From contig OY365806.1 in assembly GCA_959347315.1 (NCBI GenBank), forward strand, positions 21,900,900 to 21,964,899: 64,000 nucleotides of DNA, written 5' to 3'. The notes under the pieces are model-generated. The model was not told where the DNA came from and made no database searches. It saw nothing but the letters and a program-made list of their open reading frames with translations. A program made the position numbers and the translations under genes. The DNA is from Bimastos eiseni (taxonomy: Eukaryota > Annelida > Clitellata > Crassiclitellata > Lumbricidae). Positions 36,301-51,600 of this stretch are shown here, piece by piece. Position 1 is the stretch's first letter. Each line of letters starts with the position of its first letter.

Positions 36301-37215
36301 TCTTGCGATCTCTTCAGTAGATCCCTAGCTGAGGGCTGCATCCCTGTTTCACAAAAACACATCTTGGTTTTCCACACACTTAAGAAGGCCAACCTTAACC
36401 TAAATATCTGCAAAAACTGTCGTCCCATCTCCAACCAGTCCTTCCTCACCGAAACCCTTGAATGTCATGTAGATCCCTTACCTTGATCTATCATGCCTTC
36501 TCATTTTCCATCAATCTGGATTTCGGACCAACCACTTAACTGAAGCATTTCTGCTCTACATGTTATCTGACATCTATTCTGCTAATGTGACAAGTCGCAA
36601 GTTTCCAATATTGCTCTCTGTGACAAGCTTCTGACACATCAATCCTCCTAGTTTCAACTCCGGCGTCCATTCAAGTGCCATTGCAGATCTGTCTCCTCAT
36701 CCACCTTCACTTCAATAGTTCATGCACCTCTCTTCTTATAGACCTCCCTAGAGTCCGCCTGTCCCTTATAGCTAATCAGATCTCAAAGCTGCTATCACAT
36801 CGATTGCTTGCCTTTCTGAATTCTCCCACAAGTCCTCATTTGTTATCAATCATATGCACTGGCTTCCTCTACTAAATCACATCCAGTTTAAACTTTTTGT
36901 TCTTGCCATAAGTCCAAACTGGGCATAGTTCTGACATAACTCAGGGATCACATTCGCTCCTCTTTTTACAGCTTCTCATTGACCTCACTGCTCTATGGAT
37001 TGGCATGGTCTCTTTGTTTCATAAGTTAGGACCACTACATATGGTCAAACTAGATCTTCTGAAACCACTGGGCCTTTATTATGAAATAAATACCTTCCCT
37101 CTTTTATACATGTTACCATTTTTCCTGGATATTTTCCTACATCCTTCTCTCCTACTGAATGACCACTGATGAGAGTGGTGCTATATAAATTAATAAATAC
37201 AATACAGTACAATAA
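36300..37215 (+). pseudogene. Decayed, internally deleted CR1/L2-like LINE with 3' tail
   Basis: The plus-strand translation keeps scattered reverse-transcriptase motifs: PISNQSFLTETLE (family pattern YRPISN..FLSK..E), then SGFRTNH / LLYMLSDIYSAN (family QSGFR..HSTETALL..V..DI), then, after a deletion, a piece matching LHWLP..RI.FKL. The copy ends with GAGAGTGGTGCTATATAAAT and an imperfect ATACAAT tail to about 37215. Many stops; not functional. It lies about 110 bp beyond the stop of EVI5 in opposite orientation. Confidence 0.65.
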
Positions 37216-37325
37216 ATACAATCAAGAACTCAAATTCCTTTATCACAGTGATTTTATGGAATTAAAAATTAGCATCAACAATGAATTAACAAATCCAGAA
37301 ATGAATGAAATTGAATAGCACGGAA

Positions 37326-37589
37326 TCACGTAGTTGGATGGTTTCCAAATGACAGCGGTCGGCCTTTGACCGTTCGCTGGTTCTCGGCCACAAAAGCAGT
37401 GATGTTGAAGGAGTCATTTGTTGGAGTGCGATCAGCATCAATGTCTGGTTCTGGAATGCGAAGTGCATTTGCTGTGACAGCCGCAGTCGGCTTGGTGCGT
37501 AAGGTGGAGCCGCTTGGAGTGCTGAAGCCGGTCTGACAACCATATCTCAAGTAGACCTTACTGCCAGATGTCTTATTGGTCATTGAAGA
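37326..37589 (-). CDS. EVI5: EVI5 last exon (C-terminal tail)
   Basis: The 88-codon final exon encodes a basic, Thr/Ser-rich tail ([18 protein letters not shown] ... [11 protein letters not shown], stop). No known domain. Exon 19 (37907-37824) before it is His-rich ([11 protein letters not shown]). A canonical poly(A) signal was not found close downstream. Confidence 0.85.
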   Translation of the reverse strand, partial: SSMTNKTSGSKVYLRYGCQTGFSTPSGSTLRTKPTAAVTANALRIPEPDIDADRTPTNDSFNITAFVAENQRTVKGRPLSFGNHPTT

Positions 37590-40500
37590 CTGTAGCACAG
37601 AGATATATGATCAAATAAGTAAGTAATTCCTTCATTATGAATTTGATGAGTTCATCATTTGAAACAATTAGGCTCATAACCATTTCAAAACCACTATACT
37701 AAAAATCCAAACAATTTGGTACTTTTGCCAATTAGGTTTCAATGAAAAATATTTGTTTTATATAAGTTACAGCACATGGAGATGAAATTTAGAAGGAGAA
37801 TAGAGACAGAAGGAGAAATCTACCTGAACTGGAAATCCTTCTCCATTTGCTGAATCGGAATGATGCTGATGATGGCTCTGGTCAAGTCTGGCTGCAAGAT
37901 CTGTGTTCTAAAAAAACAGTGAAACCGTATGACCATAGAGTAAGAATAACTCCAGAACTGTCAAAAGACCAAAACGATTATTCAGCAGATACTCAATTCT
38001 AGGTGCCTTCCCTCAATCACCTCATCAGTAAATACTGCCTTTGGTTCAGCAACATACAGCCAAGTTGCTGAAAGCTACAACATATAGCATTTGAACTTCC
38101 AAGAGTTGCCATAATACATCATGGTAATCAACCTCACTGGGATAATATGTGATGGCTCAGTGCGAAAGCAGTCACATATTTCCATATTTGAAAAATCGGT
38201 TTTTGATGCAACATTATAGAGCTTCTCATTAGCTTTCCAGAATTGCTTCTGTTTCTCTTACATCTTATACCTGAGAAAAGTTATGTCAATTTAAAATCGA
38301 ACTATGTTCGCCTTCTCTTCTGAGAAAATTGCTCCCAAAGTTCGTGGGATTATTTTATCATTTTTCCGCAGCATGGTAATTCTTTGCATACGACCTCTTA
38401 CTCAAGCTTTGATTAAAAGCTAGTCCATTTCGAATACACAAGACGGCTAGAGCAGATGTTAAGCTTGCAGACGATATCATTTATTGTAGGGGAGCAAGCC
38501 TGAAAAAATGATGCAACAGACCTAGAAAATCAACATAAATTTCATAAAAATGCAGAAATTCCAATTTTAAATTAGCATAGGTTCCAATAAATATTCATTA
38601 AACATGTTTAGCATTATTTTATAGCAAAAACAATTGGCAATAATGTTTATTAATAATTTGTTTGATCATTAGTGTAAAAATGTCCAAAGCGATGAAAAAT
38701 GGATTTTTCCCACTAAAAGGCCAAAATGAGGCATTTCATAAAATGCAACTTCTGACTGGTTTTGTGAAAAATGATCACATATATGTCATCACAATGAATC
38801 AAGATCCAAAATATTATCATCATCTATTGCATCAAGGTGGGTCATATGGAAAACAAAGTCAGAAATTATCAAGATGGATCATATATAAACAAAGTCAGAA
38901 ATTTTTATATTAAATAAATAAGGGTTTGAAATAAATATGTAACTCACCAGGGTTGACAAAACAGCTGCCATTATTGACATGATAAAGCATAATGACGAGT
39001 TCTTCGTTGGGTTAACACTAAGGGAGCAATGGACTTGACAAATAACCGATGATAATGGCTGGCATTAGTAACTGATGATGATGATGATACCAGAACATTT
39101 TGTTAAGGTTGGCGAATCCATAAAAAATTTCAGATCAAAATGATTTCATAGACAAAATATTTGGAAGCGCTGGTCTAAAGCAAGCAAGGCATTTCTTTTT
39201 ATATGATCTAACAAACCTGCACTTCAAGTTCTGCAATTTTTCTCCTCAGTTCAGTGACAAGCTGTGACTGCTCAGCCTCTCGAAGCCTTCCAACCATTAC
39301 ATCGTCCCTTTGCTATTGGAACAAATTAACAAGTTAATGTATATCCAGGTTGTAGACTGATGCTTTTAACTTGTTAAACTGCATAGCATTGCAATTAATT
39401 TGTGTCACACAACTGAGGCAAATCTTCAGGTTGGTCTGAGCCAATGAAGTCAACTGATAATTATTTTAGTTGACTCAGTCAAGAAAGTGATCTAGTCATT
39501 GTATACAAAAACAGCTGATACGATTCTCTGGTCTTAATTAAAGAAAACTTCTGATGCCACACAACCAATCATAATATGAATCAACTTTAGTCATCTATCT
39601 TAATTACTAAACATAGTTATTTGTTGGCCAGATCAACAGTTAGTTAGTTAGGGTTAGTTAGCATGTATTTCATGTCAGCAGTGCTGATTCATGCAAATTA
39701 GTCACAGTACTAAGATTTTAGTATTTCCATACTTAGGATTCTAACAAGAAATTAACATATGAAATATGCATGCACAAAATGAATTGTCTATGTGTGCATC
39801 ATTGTTTCCTTACATTATGTATATGTATGTATGTAAGTTTATACGAAGATGGGATGCGTGTTTGCATATATGTATGGATTAATTTATTGATAGGAGTGCA
39901 TAAAAAAGGTTATGTATATAGGATAGTTACTATTTGGCCAAATATGCAAATTTGAGCTAACTATTTAGCCAAATACGACTATGAAAAGTAGGTGCTGCAA
40001 AGCAGGACATGCTGACAATACTGTATCATTTTTAAATATAAAAACTAGAAATACACTTTTGTAAAATAATAAATAGAATTATAAAGCCTAATTGAATATT
40101 TTAAAGCTTGCAGTTAAAATCTAAAATGTCTCTTTAATAACTTTAATGTTCTTAATAGCTGCAGTGTAACTAAACCAGGTCTAAATAAGCATTTGAAGTA
40201 CATGCATGCTGATTACCATTAAATTCAGCACTCAATAAAAAGCCACTGAGTCCCACGTGGAGAGTGTGCTTGTACGGAAATTAAAATTCAAAAACCGGAC
40301 AATTGACCAAGTGTTCAGAGAAGAACATAATTGTCAAGACCAGTGAAAGTTATTTAAATCTGCTCTAAGAAAGAAGAAAGGCCAAACATTTTCTGTAAAA
40401 GGCAATCTCTCTTCTAAGAAAAAGTAGTTCCCTCAGCATTTAACACTTTTTCACCATGCAATATGTGAGATTGCTTGGGTATATCCTCAGGTCTAATTAT

Positions 40501-43500
40501 AGCATCCATTGCATTACCACTTCATCACAGGATTTTCAGTTTTTGGTATGCAGCTGCCATTCTACCACACCCAGAAGGTCTTTCACTGACAATATTAAAT
40601 AAGTTCATATAAATGGCAATAGAAGGAATTACAAGCATGCTGGGAAGTGCTGAATACCAGTGAACAGGGCATAAATGAGAAACAAACTATAGAACTCCTA
40701 ATATAACAGGATCTCTGTTGTGACAACAATGAAGAAACATATGCACTCAGCAGGGATTGTAATTTCATTAAAACACCAATTTCAAAGTCAAAATACAGAA
40801 TGAAAGCCTAAGCTTTACTTTTCTCTAAACCCTTGTTTTCTGAATGAAACGAATGGCTGCTTATTAACCCTTTAACGACCAGCGTGTACTAAAATGTATG
40901 GGAAAACATATGTAGCTGGTCGTTAAAGGGTTAAGTATGCTCTCATAGTAACCAGAAACTATTAAAATAAATAAGGCTGTCAAAACATGTTGAAATGATG
41001 ACCCCGAATACCCATCGAATCGCAAATATTTTGTTAGGAAACGTAGAAAATCGCGCATTTTTACGGAATGTCTTTTCATAGCGTGGGGAACTCGGGCTTC
41101 TACTTCAGACAACCCAGTAACCATTGTGCTAGACTGCTAGTACTGCAGGAAAGTGTCTACAGCTTTTGCGCAGAGTGAGTCATAGTGCCAGCTTGATTAC
41201 CCTGGGCACAATCATGTCATTTTAGGCCAAATTGGCAAGTCGTAAAAGTGGCCTGTCTGGGGAGGGAATGGCATCATTGGTATGTTAGAACAAGGCATGT
41301 AGTTACATAGATATATCTTTCCTCTCTTCCACATGCAAGGTCGACAGCGGGCAGTGTGCCTAATCTGTATTGGCTGCCTAGGATTAGTCCCCAACTACAT
41401 GCATACGTCTCCTAAGGATCAAGTGTTTTGCTTGTATCACAACAATTGGCAGTAGCAGTAGGTCTATCTTTTAGAACCGGTCATCTTGGGAAACACAAAG
41501 AAATAATCGGTAAAATAATTGGCTAAATAATCGGCAAACGAATAATCGGTATCGCAAAAAGCGATATCGGTACGGCTCTAATTTCTGGCATATGTTCAGG
41601 TAATAACGCGTATTTTTACGGAATTTCGGGTACCTGAAACCCGATTTCATTACCCAGGTAGTCAGCTTCGGCCGGGTACCCAGGTACCCATTGACAGCCT
41701 TAAACATAAATAGCTAATGCTGTCATCAGGTTAGAATTTGGAAAGTTCCAACCAGTAATAGTAAAGAAACAACAGAACCTTTGTTTTGATGCTGTCCAAC
41801 TGGCCCCTAATCTCTGAACATTCCTTCTCTTTCTCACCGATGCATTTCTTCAAAGAAGAGACTTCCTCTTGCGAACGACACAAGCGAAGTTCATTTGTGT
41901 GGTTCTGTTCAGAAACACACAAGCAGTGAGCAGTGCAAAACCAATTTAGATACAACATTTGAAGGAGCCTTCCAAGCATTTACTTGCCAAGGACTGAAGC
42001 AAACAAACTAGATAAGTGCTTGCAAACAATCAAGCAAAGCCAATAATAAGGTTATTCATGAGGGTTAAGGCATGGTTAGTATGAAATATGTGAACATACC
42101 AAGTCATCAGCAACAGCAATAACCTTGGCTCTGCTATCCTACAGAAAATAATCTTCATATATTTAAAAATTCAAAGACGTGACATTAGTACCATATACCA
42201 CGCTACACCAACAAAATTTAACTGACCTTGTTAACAATCTAATAGAAAGCAAGTTAACACATAATAAATGCAAGTTAATAGAAGCAAGTTAAGAAATGCA
42301 AGTTAATAAATGCCACCATACATGCAGTGTTTGTCTCAATCACTGTTCTCGGTACCTTTTGTATGACCATGAACTACAGACATCTTTGATTTTGATATAA
42401 AGTAGTTATTAGTGTTAAAGTCTAAAGAAAATGAAATGCTTTTTTTAAGTCTATATGCAAAGGTGAGGCAACTAGAAATACAGTATTATATCATATGTAT
42501 GGTCTCTAGTAGACAATCAGTTGATGCCAGCTTTAAGAATGGTTTACTAATTAAACCTTGAGACATGTATTCCAAACAAAGCTGTTTATCTGAATCCAAA
42601 GCTAATAGTCTACAACTTCTCGAAATGACAGACTTCACTTGTGCATCACAGAAGTCATGCAATAGCAGATCACACAGTTGATAGAAGTGCAGTGCATTTG
42701 TCACTGATAACACCGTTCCAAGGCTCGATCCTTATCTCATCTCATCTCTCAATCAAAGTTTCATAATTATCACCTACAGATGAAGCACAAACCCAAATAG
42801 CTAATCGCAAATGAATTTGAGTTCATTTAGTAAATTCGACGTTCAAAATACCATTGTAAACACAGTCAGCAAACAGACAAAGTACCGTAAACATTTACCT
42901 GTTGTTCCAGGTGAACAAGCTTCTGTTTGAGGTCTGTCATCTCTGAGACAAGCACTGCCTCCCGTATCTGTCCGGCCATCAGGCTCTCATTCAGCTGTTG
43001 TACCTTTAACCCACCAGATGACGAAGACTTCTCGTCAATGCTCTGTCGATTTCGCTCTCGGAATTTCTGAAAAGGGAAATGACAGAAATTCATTGGTTTT
43101 CAAGTCTACAGATCCGCTACTGTCACAAAAACTAATGAAACAATTTCACTGAAAGACAAATTTAAGGTCATCAAATTATTTATGAGTGAAGTTTTAGACT
43201 ATACACTTCTTCATAGCTTTTATCGTAAATATTTGTTCACATAATTACATTGCTGTTACTAAAATATTTCATAATTCATGTTTCCAGATCTTAACTTAAA
43301 CATAGCATAAGTAAAATGTATTTTATTAAGGTGTTGACAGTTTAATCAGAAGTGTATAATTTGAAGGGTCAGGCAACCAAGCAGCAGAAGGTTCTGCTGA
43401 CCTGCCAGTGTTTCTCCATTTCAAAGACCTGATGCTGCAGTTCCTTGATGGCCATGTTCGCTTCAGCTTCACGAAGCTTACATGCAATTAAGTCTTCTTG

Positions 43501-46500
43501 TAGAATACGCAACTCCAAGTTTGCATCACGCTGTTGCTGAGACTGAAAACTCTCCTAAACATTGTCATCATTATCAGTTCAGCAAAGTATTTATTAATAT
43601 AATAGTAATATTGAATGTATGACAATGTAGGACATACAAATATGTTTGTGACAGTCCTTGATGAGAAAGTCTAGGACGAGAAATGTTCTAGCATAACCTC
43701 AAATGAGATCTGGGCCAAGCTTTCAGATCAATCATGTACCACTGTCTCCAATGAAGACTGCGTAATACAGCTGAGTATTACCTGCACTCAACTCACATTC
43801 TGTAGAGCCATTCAGCGTAAGTAAGTAAGTAAGTATATTCTTCCATTAACCAATTCAAACATCAAACATAGTATTTCATTGATACATTAATCGAAACTGT
43901 CCTCATTTGCATCAATTTCTCTCTAGTGCATGCTTGTTATTATAAGTAATGGGTCAAGAGTGATCAGCGATTTTCAGACATCTAAATAATGCTAAATAAA
44001 ATTATGCAGCAAGATAAATTACTATAATATTGTCTTTATGGTAGAATCTAATATGTATCTTTAATCTTTTACATGCCTTTGTTATAAGTTTATCATATTA
44101 CATTTTCGAGCTGAGTGACTTTGTTGTGTAGGGTAACAAGAGCAGCATTTGTCTCATCCAGTTCCTTCTGGAGCTGTTCGATTCGTGTGTCTTTGTCTTT
44201 GGAGTTGCTCTGCGTCTGCCAAAGAATGGAAGGACGAGGAACCTTGGAAGCTGACAAAACAGGCGATTCTGACCCAGTCGATGACGTGCCATTCCTAATC
44301 TAAAATCAAATCACGATTCTTGAAAATCAATTGAAGTGACTCAGCAATTACTAAGAGAACGATAGTTATGATGCATCATCTGGATTTACTATATGGTCAT
44401 GCTTCTAAGATAGTTTGTATTATTCCTGTGCACGTTGACAATGCAATACATTGCTTGGAACTGTTCCTGTGCTTTGGAATAACTAGCCCTCTCATCTTCC
44501 CAGTTCCGGAGACACCTTAGGACTTTCGTGTTCTCTGGGCAAAGCACACACTAACAGAAATTCAGGTTGAGAGTGCTGGTGATTTTGAGCGACGTTGTAA
44601 AAAATGTTCAATTACATTACATTGCCATGTTTAAAATGTTTAAAGATTGATGCAACCTAGAAAGAAGTTATAATAAAAACAGCAGTAAAGAACAGATAGC
44701 ATTAGCATCGTATAAGTTTGTCATGTATATTAATAATTTCACAAACTCAGTCAGATGACTATTACTCCTCTTTAAATATGTGACTTTAATTTTTGTATAT
44801 ATCACCTCTTTTGTGCTTTTTCTGTCGATGGTAAGCACCTGACGCTTAAGAACACAGATCTCTTCTTCTTGTTGAGCGCATTTGACTTGATCATGTATAA
44901 GTCGGTCGGCCAGCGTCTCCGTCTCCTGAAGACACATTCAACAGGAAATACATCTTCTAAATTATCTATAAATTTCTTGTTCATGCAAACATTTGTACAT
45001 ATACATGCAAGTCTGCAATATAAGCATAACAAAGGATTTTAAAAATGCTTTTCATGAACCTCTAAAGTTTCTTTATATGGTCATCTTACAAGCAGATCTT
45101 AATATGGTTAAGTTCATAAAAGCACGACCACTTGCAAGTCAATGTTCCCACAGCTGCCGTCTATCAGCTCACCTCCAACAAAGACCTTAACTTCTTAACT
45201 AAATTGGATATATATAAAAAAGATGCCAATCTTACCCCTACACACCAGTTCTGTCCATTTATTTAGACGCAGAAAATATTAAAACCACAGTCTAACCAAA
45301 AAACAACCAAAATGCAACAAGACAGAATCACCAAGAGCTCCATTGAAACAGACCTTTTCCAAGTTGTTTATTCTTTGCTGTAGCAGTTTGTTTTCAGTTC
45401 TCAACCGCTGAAATTACAACACATATAAAATAAGCAAGCAATATATAAATACATATTTACAAATTCTACAACAGCAACTCAGCTTTAAAAACAGCAATCA
45501 ATATTTCTGATTTATTTTACCATACCTATTCAATTACTGGTAGCTAAACAGAATATTACATTAAAAATGTATAATGTTAAACAATTTTGTTGCACTTTTA
45601 CTCACTGTTGCAAGTTATTTTTCTAGCATTACTTAGTAAATATTCATGAAACTCAACAAAAGGCATAAACCAAAGGCTACTTTGAACTTATATCACAAAC
45701 CTTCATAATCATAATTTAAGTCAGTCAAGAATTGAAGTACAAAGGACTAAAAGATGGTATAAACCAGATGGCAAATATCCTTAGTCTGAACCTAAACTAC
45801 ATCAGGGCATGTAAAAACAGGAAGAAGCATTAGTTAACTCTAAAACTCAGAAACGTCATAACTAGTTAAACAGTATTATGTACTTTAACAAATTTACACA
45901 GACAATTCTTTTACTACATGTTTAAAATAACAAAGTTCAATGAAAGGCAAACATTTTGGTTCCCTTAATTGATGAACATAACATCCTACCCGAAGTTCAA
46001 TCTGCTCTTCTTGTTCTTTTGTTTTAAGGGCATTATACTCCTTCTCTAACCTATATGACACAGAAAATCCCATTTAAAAACTGGAAAGGGCAACTTCACA
46101 AGTAGCTACAATACCACAAAACCTGTTGAGTTACTAAGAGGTAATGTAAAACAGTAATATAAAGTTGTAATGTGAAGAATGAAGTTCTGATTTACTCTGT
46201 GCTTCTATTTTATTTAGTGCATTTTCAAAGTTGACAGGTTTTTTGCTCAATAGTCAACAAAATGCCATCACTAATCAGTCATATTACAATCACTCAAGCA
46301 CATAGCAATGAACATTGTAACAGTAAAAAACACTTAAAAACAGTTTGTTTCAATATAACAGGAATAAGCTGCAGGTCATTGAAAAGAAAAACAATTAAAA
46401 GGTGATTATCATTTGCGTCATACATAATTAAAAATGATGAAACTATCAGGACATACAATTACTAAGCAGGTTAAGTGTTAACATATAAGATCAAAGTAAA

Positions 46501-48653
46501 ACATTGAAACAATAACTTAAACACATGCTAAAAGGAAAGAACAAAGAAGCCAGACTTACTTCCTAAGTCGGCGCGCATTGTATTTGACCTGGAAAGCTGT
46601 GTGCAACAGAATGTCTGGATCAGATTCAACCTTAAGAGACAGATCTTTCTGCAAGAACTGCAAACAAGAAGCACTTAATAAATAAACAACACACTCCTTC
46701 GATCTATTAGATTCCAGCAAGTGCACTTTAAATCACAATTATAAATACATCTCATTAAGATCGTGAACGTCAAAATGGAGTGACTGTACATAATAAGTAA
46801 CACCTGATCGTTCATCCATGAATCAATCACTTTGGCAGATAAGACACTTCGTAACTACATAAGAACGTTAAAATCCAACACATGAATCAATATCTGTGGC
46901 AATAATCCATTTGGCAGGACAAGCAACTAAATATCTTGGAAGAAAAAGATGCCACAAGGTGGGTCATAATTTAAAAATGTTAAATTTAAATATAAAAATT
47001 TAAAATATAAATAAGATAAATATCTCAAACGCTTGCCTTGACAGTCTCCTCCATATCAAGAGATAAGATTTCTTCCAGATTCAATTGTAAAAAGGCAATT
47101 CCAACTCTAAAGATGACTTCCATTCCCTTAAAATGATGCGAACAAATAAGGCAATGAAAAGCATTACTGAAAAGCGTCACATACGGCATAAATACTACAG
47201 TGATGAGCCGCTCAAATGAAAATGGAACAAATTTCTTTCAATACATTATTTCTTCTAACTGGTAATCATAAATTTAAGTGTTACAGCATTGAAATTTTAC
47301 AGCTGACAACTTTCTTATGATTTTAGTCTCTCCATCATTAGCAATTCATTTTCTCAATATATAAACTGTTCATGTTTGAATGAAAACTAATAATATGCAT
47401 TACTAGCCACTATTATTTAACAAACTAACATTCATTCACATGTTCCCACGATCAGAGCTTAAGACAGTTCTGCAGCATTCATTCAGAGCATTTCCATAGC
47501 ACCCATCAATATACCTACCCAGAGTGTGCTAAGAATCTGACACAGATCCAGAAGGCCATTACACATAAATGGTTCACACACAATGGCAAATATTGCAAAA
47601 AGAACAACTAGTTCACCCAAGGTTGTGAAGCACAAGGATTTGGGCAGCCAAACCTCAGAAGATTACAAATGTCTGTAAAAGCATATAAGCTGTCGAAACA
47701 TCAATGGATGCTTTGAGGCTCAATAGGTGAAAATATTCTACTCTAAAGATATATGCCTAAAACAGACTAGAATTACTTAGAAAAATGTTTGAATGTTTAC
47801 ACATACATTTGGTTATGCTTACAGAGGTGTATGTTTGCTAAATGATGTTAACACTTCAGTAGGAACTTTAAAATTTTATAATATAATTATATACACTGAC
47901 AGTAATTTCTAAGTAACAATTTCAGCGCATAAGGCCAGCCATAAGAAATCAATTGACATGTCGTAGCTGACCAACTGTGTGTGAATTAACACAACACTAG
48001 GCTGACTGAACCAATCTGAAACCTGACTGACTGATATAGGTTTATCATCTGTTTAAAACCTATTAAACTTTTAAAGTGAACAACACAACAGGATCACTGT
48101 GAGTTATTTGAGCCATTTGTCATGACAATGTCATAAACTAAGTTAAAACATTACTATATTACTTACAGTTATATTTGACGGCTCATTTTCAAGTTATAGA
48201 AACCTACCTCAGACAAGAACACATCGAACACTCTGCACACCAGAGGGATCGGCAATATGGTAGTGAAGAGCGCGAGGAACCATGAAGATGCAAACATAGA
48301 TGTAGCAACTCCATGCATTTGGAAGTGGCTGTGGAGTTCAGGTAGCTGATCCTATCAACGAAGCATGAGAATCGTTCATCTCTGAGTCAGTGAGAAATAC
48401 AAATGAAACTCACCCACAAGCATTTGCAAAGTGTTGCCAATAAGTTAACAAGAATATAGATTCTGACCGTACTTGTTTATGATGGGGAGAAATTCAAGCT
48501 CACATGATATCAGCCATTGAATGATATGACTTGATAAAAACAAGCAAATACAAAGATTTGTGAATGTTTGCAATAGATAAATAGAAAACAGAAAGTGGAA
48601 ACAGTTTGGAAAAATCACGATTAATAAAAATTAATCAGAACAAAAATATATAT

Positions 48654-48694
<41 letters not shown>

Positions 48695-51600
48695 TGATAA
48701 AATATATTAATATGAAAAATTTTTGTCACCTGAATCATGGCTTCCAATTGAAACATACAAAGACCAAGTTCAGCCATTGAAGGTTTAAATAATTCTCGTA
48801 GGTTGAATGCATTCATGATCCTTACAAGAACGGCAAATGCTTCCTCCTCAGGCATCTATATGATACAAATGAGAAATTCACCTCATGTAACGTAACCAGC
48901 GACGGTCGTCTAATTACCTTCTAGTACTATTCCAAAAATTTAAATAAATTCATGCTTAACTTGCAGTATATAAATTTTTAACGGTACACATTGTGCTACA
49001 ATACGATAATTCAGATAATTCATCATTGAGCGGGTTCGTGCTTCCCTGGACAATCCTCGGTGCTAGTTTTTCCTTCATCTGCACGTCATTTTGTCTCTGG
49101 TAATGGACCTCTTTCTTCATCTCACCAATCACTATTCTAAGGTGCTGGACGTCTTCCCAAATCTCCACATTATCATTCTAATGTGCTTGGCCTCTTCCCT
49201 CATCTCGTATCAAACTTAAAATATAGCCAGGATCCCCATGTTCATTCTAAGCAGGCACCTGATTGAAAATCACTGGACAGATAATTTAATGAAACCATGA
49301 AATAGTTACACTCTATTATGCACTGCGTGATCTACAGTGGCTCAACAGTCATTAATTGCTACAACTTACAGATAAAATGCAACAAACAATGAACAGCTCA
49401 TTATTAACGCACAAGACAGAGACTATGCAATCTGATCAAATCATTATCAAACATAAATCCTGACTCATGGTCTGGACATGATCTTTTGAATGACCAGCAG
49501 CCATAATCTCCACACCATCATTCTTTGATGCTGGTCCTCCTTCTTCACTTCTCCAACATTCTCATCTTGATCTGTGTCTTCTTCCCTTTATTTTTTCTCA
49601 GTTATGGATTTTAATAGTGAGTCTCATCTCAACGTGTAACCATACAATTCCTTCAGGTACCGGCTAACAGACATAACAATATTACATTGTGCCCAAGAAC
49701 CCAAAGAACACCCACTTCTATGTCTTGCTCTTTTCTCAATCCTCAATTACCAAAGAATACAGCTACAATAATTAAAAACCAAGAAACAGGTTATTAACGG
49801 TTATTAGAAAACTACCAATGTTTAACAAGTAACTCCGGAACAGATAGACCTGAACTTACATGCATGAGAAGAAGTCCGACAATGAAACTGCTGCCCTGGC
49901 AGTATCCCACCTCGCGGTCATGTAATGAATAAGCCTACAGGCACAAACATGAATATATCAGGGCAAATATAAATTATATATACCAATTAGAGCCACGGAG
50001 ATGTGCGGATGGTCAATCTAAAAAGCCTAGAACAATATAAGGCAACCTCAGCCAGGTTAACTACTGTAGTAATTCACGTACCCACATGCATATCATGTCC
50101 AAGATCTTACTACAGAGTGTACAGAACTGTACACTGCATAGTGACAAAGATTACATGATACAATGTCCACTAAAACACACATTGTGACTCACATGAATGT
50201 ATATTCGGCATCTTCTTAGCATAGGAAAATTATGAGTGATACTGTTTTTGAATAAATGTCCTATGACTATTTTCTATTATGGTAAAAAAATGATCATAAA
50301 AACAAGTAAGCAGATTCTAGCACAAAACTGATCATGTTCAATTCAAATACATTTTAACAACTGGTCAATAATCATAAAAATTAAATAAATTGGAGGGTTA
50401 AATAAGGAGTCCACGTATTGTTTTGATACTCCACTTTCTCATGTATGCTTGCCTTCATTACATTGAAGAGACTCTCTTGTCCAATTCCATCTTTCTCCTT
50501 GAAAAGGTCATGACCTGGAAAAGTCCGTGTTATGTCACGGCTAATCGTCTTTTCGAAGGGCGATGTCATTTTGAGGTAGTCAGCATAGCGCTCCTTATCC
50601 GGACAGTCGCTCACATTGCACAGTAACTGCCAGACAATGCCACGGAATGGATTTGGAATTCCCTTGCGCACCAATTCCTATACAAAAGTCATCAGATAAC
50701 CATCAGTTGCTGCATCACTTCAAACAGATTGCAGTAGAACAGTCTGAGTTTCCAATCTATGAGTCCACACGAATATGGTGTCAGGTCAGGTACCTGGCAG
50801 TGTGTGCAAAAAACCAACCACCATGGTAACCAGAGTGTATTAAACAATACCTATACACTCATTAACAGAAGAAAAATTACTGAATTAAATTGAACTTCAG
50901 TAGACTTGGTAACATTACTCCTAGAAGTCACAGCATTTACAACAAAATATAATGAGTTTGTCATAAAGCCACATTCAAAGGTGGATATGAATTTAAGGAT
51001 AATTCTCTCCTCATCCACTACGGATCAGTCGCTGTTATTTCTAGGGATAACAGGATCAACATTTTCCACTTAGTACCAAATCCTAAGTACCATGTGTCAG
51101 ATCCAGGTATGAATAGAGTACCATTTGTTCCATATATAATGTTTCACATTTTCATGTAGCCATAAATTATTACTGTCTGCTTAATCTATTTTCAGGTAAA
51201 AAAATATACTGGCAGAATTCACAGAGCTAATTTATAAAAGTCCTAAGTTAAAACTTAGCCTATTAATAAGTTTTGAGACAATACCAAACAACAGATGTCA
51301 GAAACAGAATTGCAACCATTTGTGTGTCTAGTATTTGTCAAAGCGAATAATGGAGAGAAAGAGACATTCAGCCAAGGTGAGTTTCGGCTATTCTGTTCTA
51401 GTTATTTCACACGGTTTCACCAAACTCTGACTAATACAATCCAGTGACCCCCAAAACAAAATTGTCATAATTCATTCAATTAAAAATGAACTGTTCATGA
51501 AGGTTCTTTAAAATACCTTGATATGGCTCAGTTTTCTTTTGAATAGGTTGTCCCAATCAGCAACAATATTGCCCCATACGGCCCACAGGTTGTCCTGACT

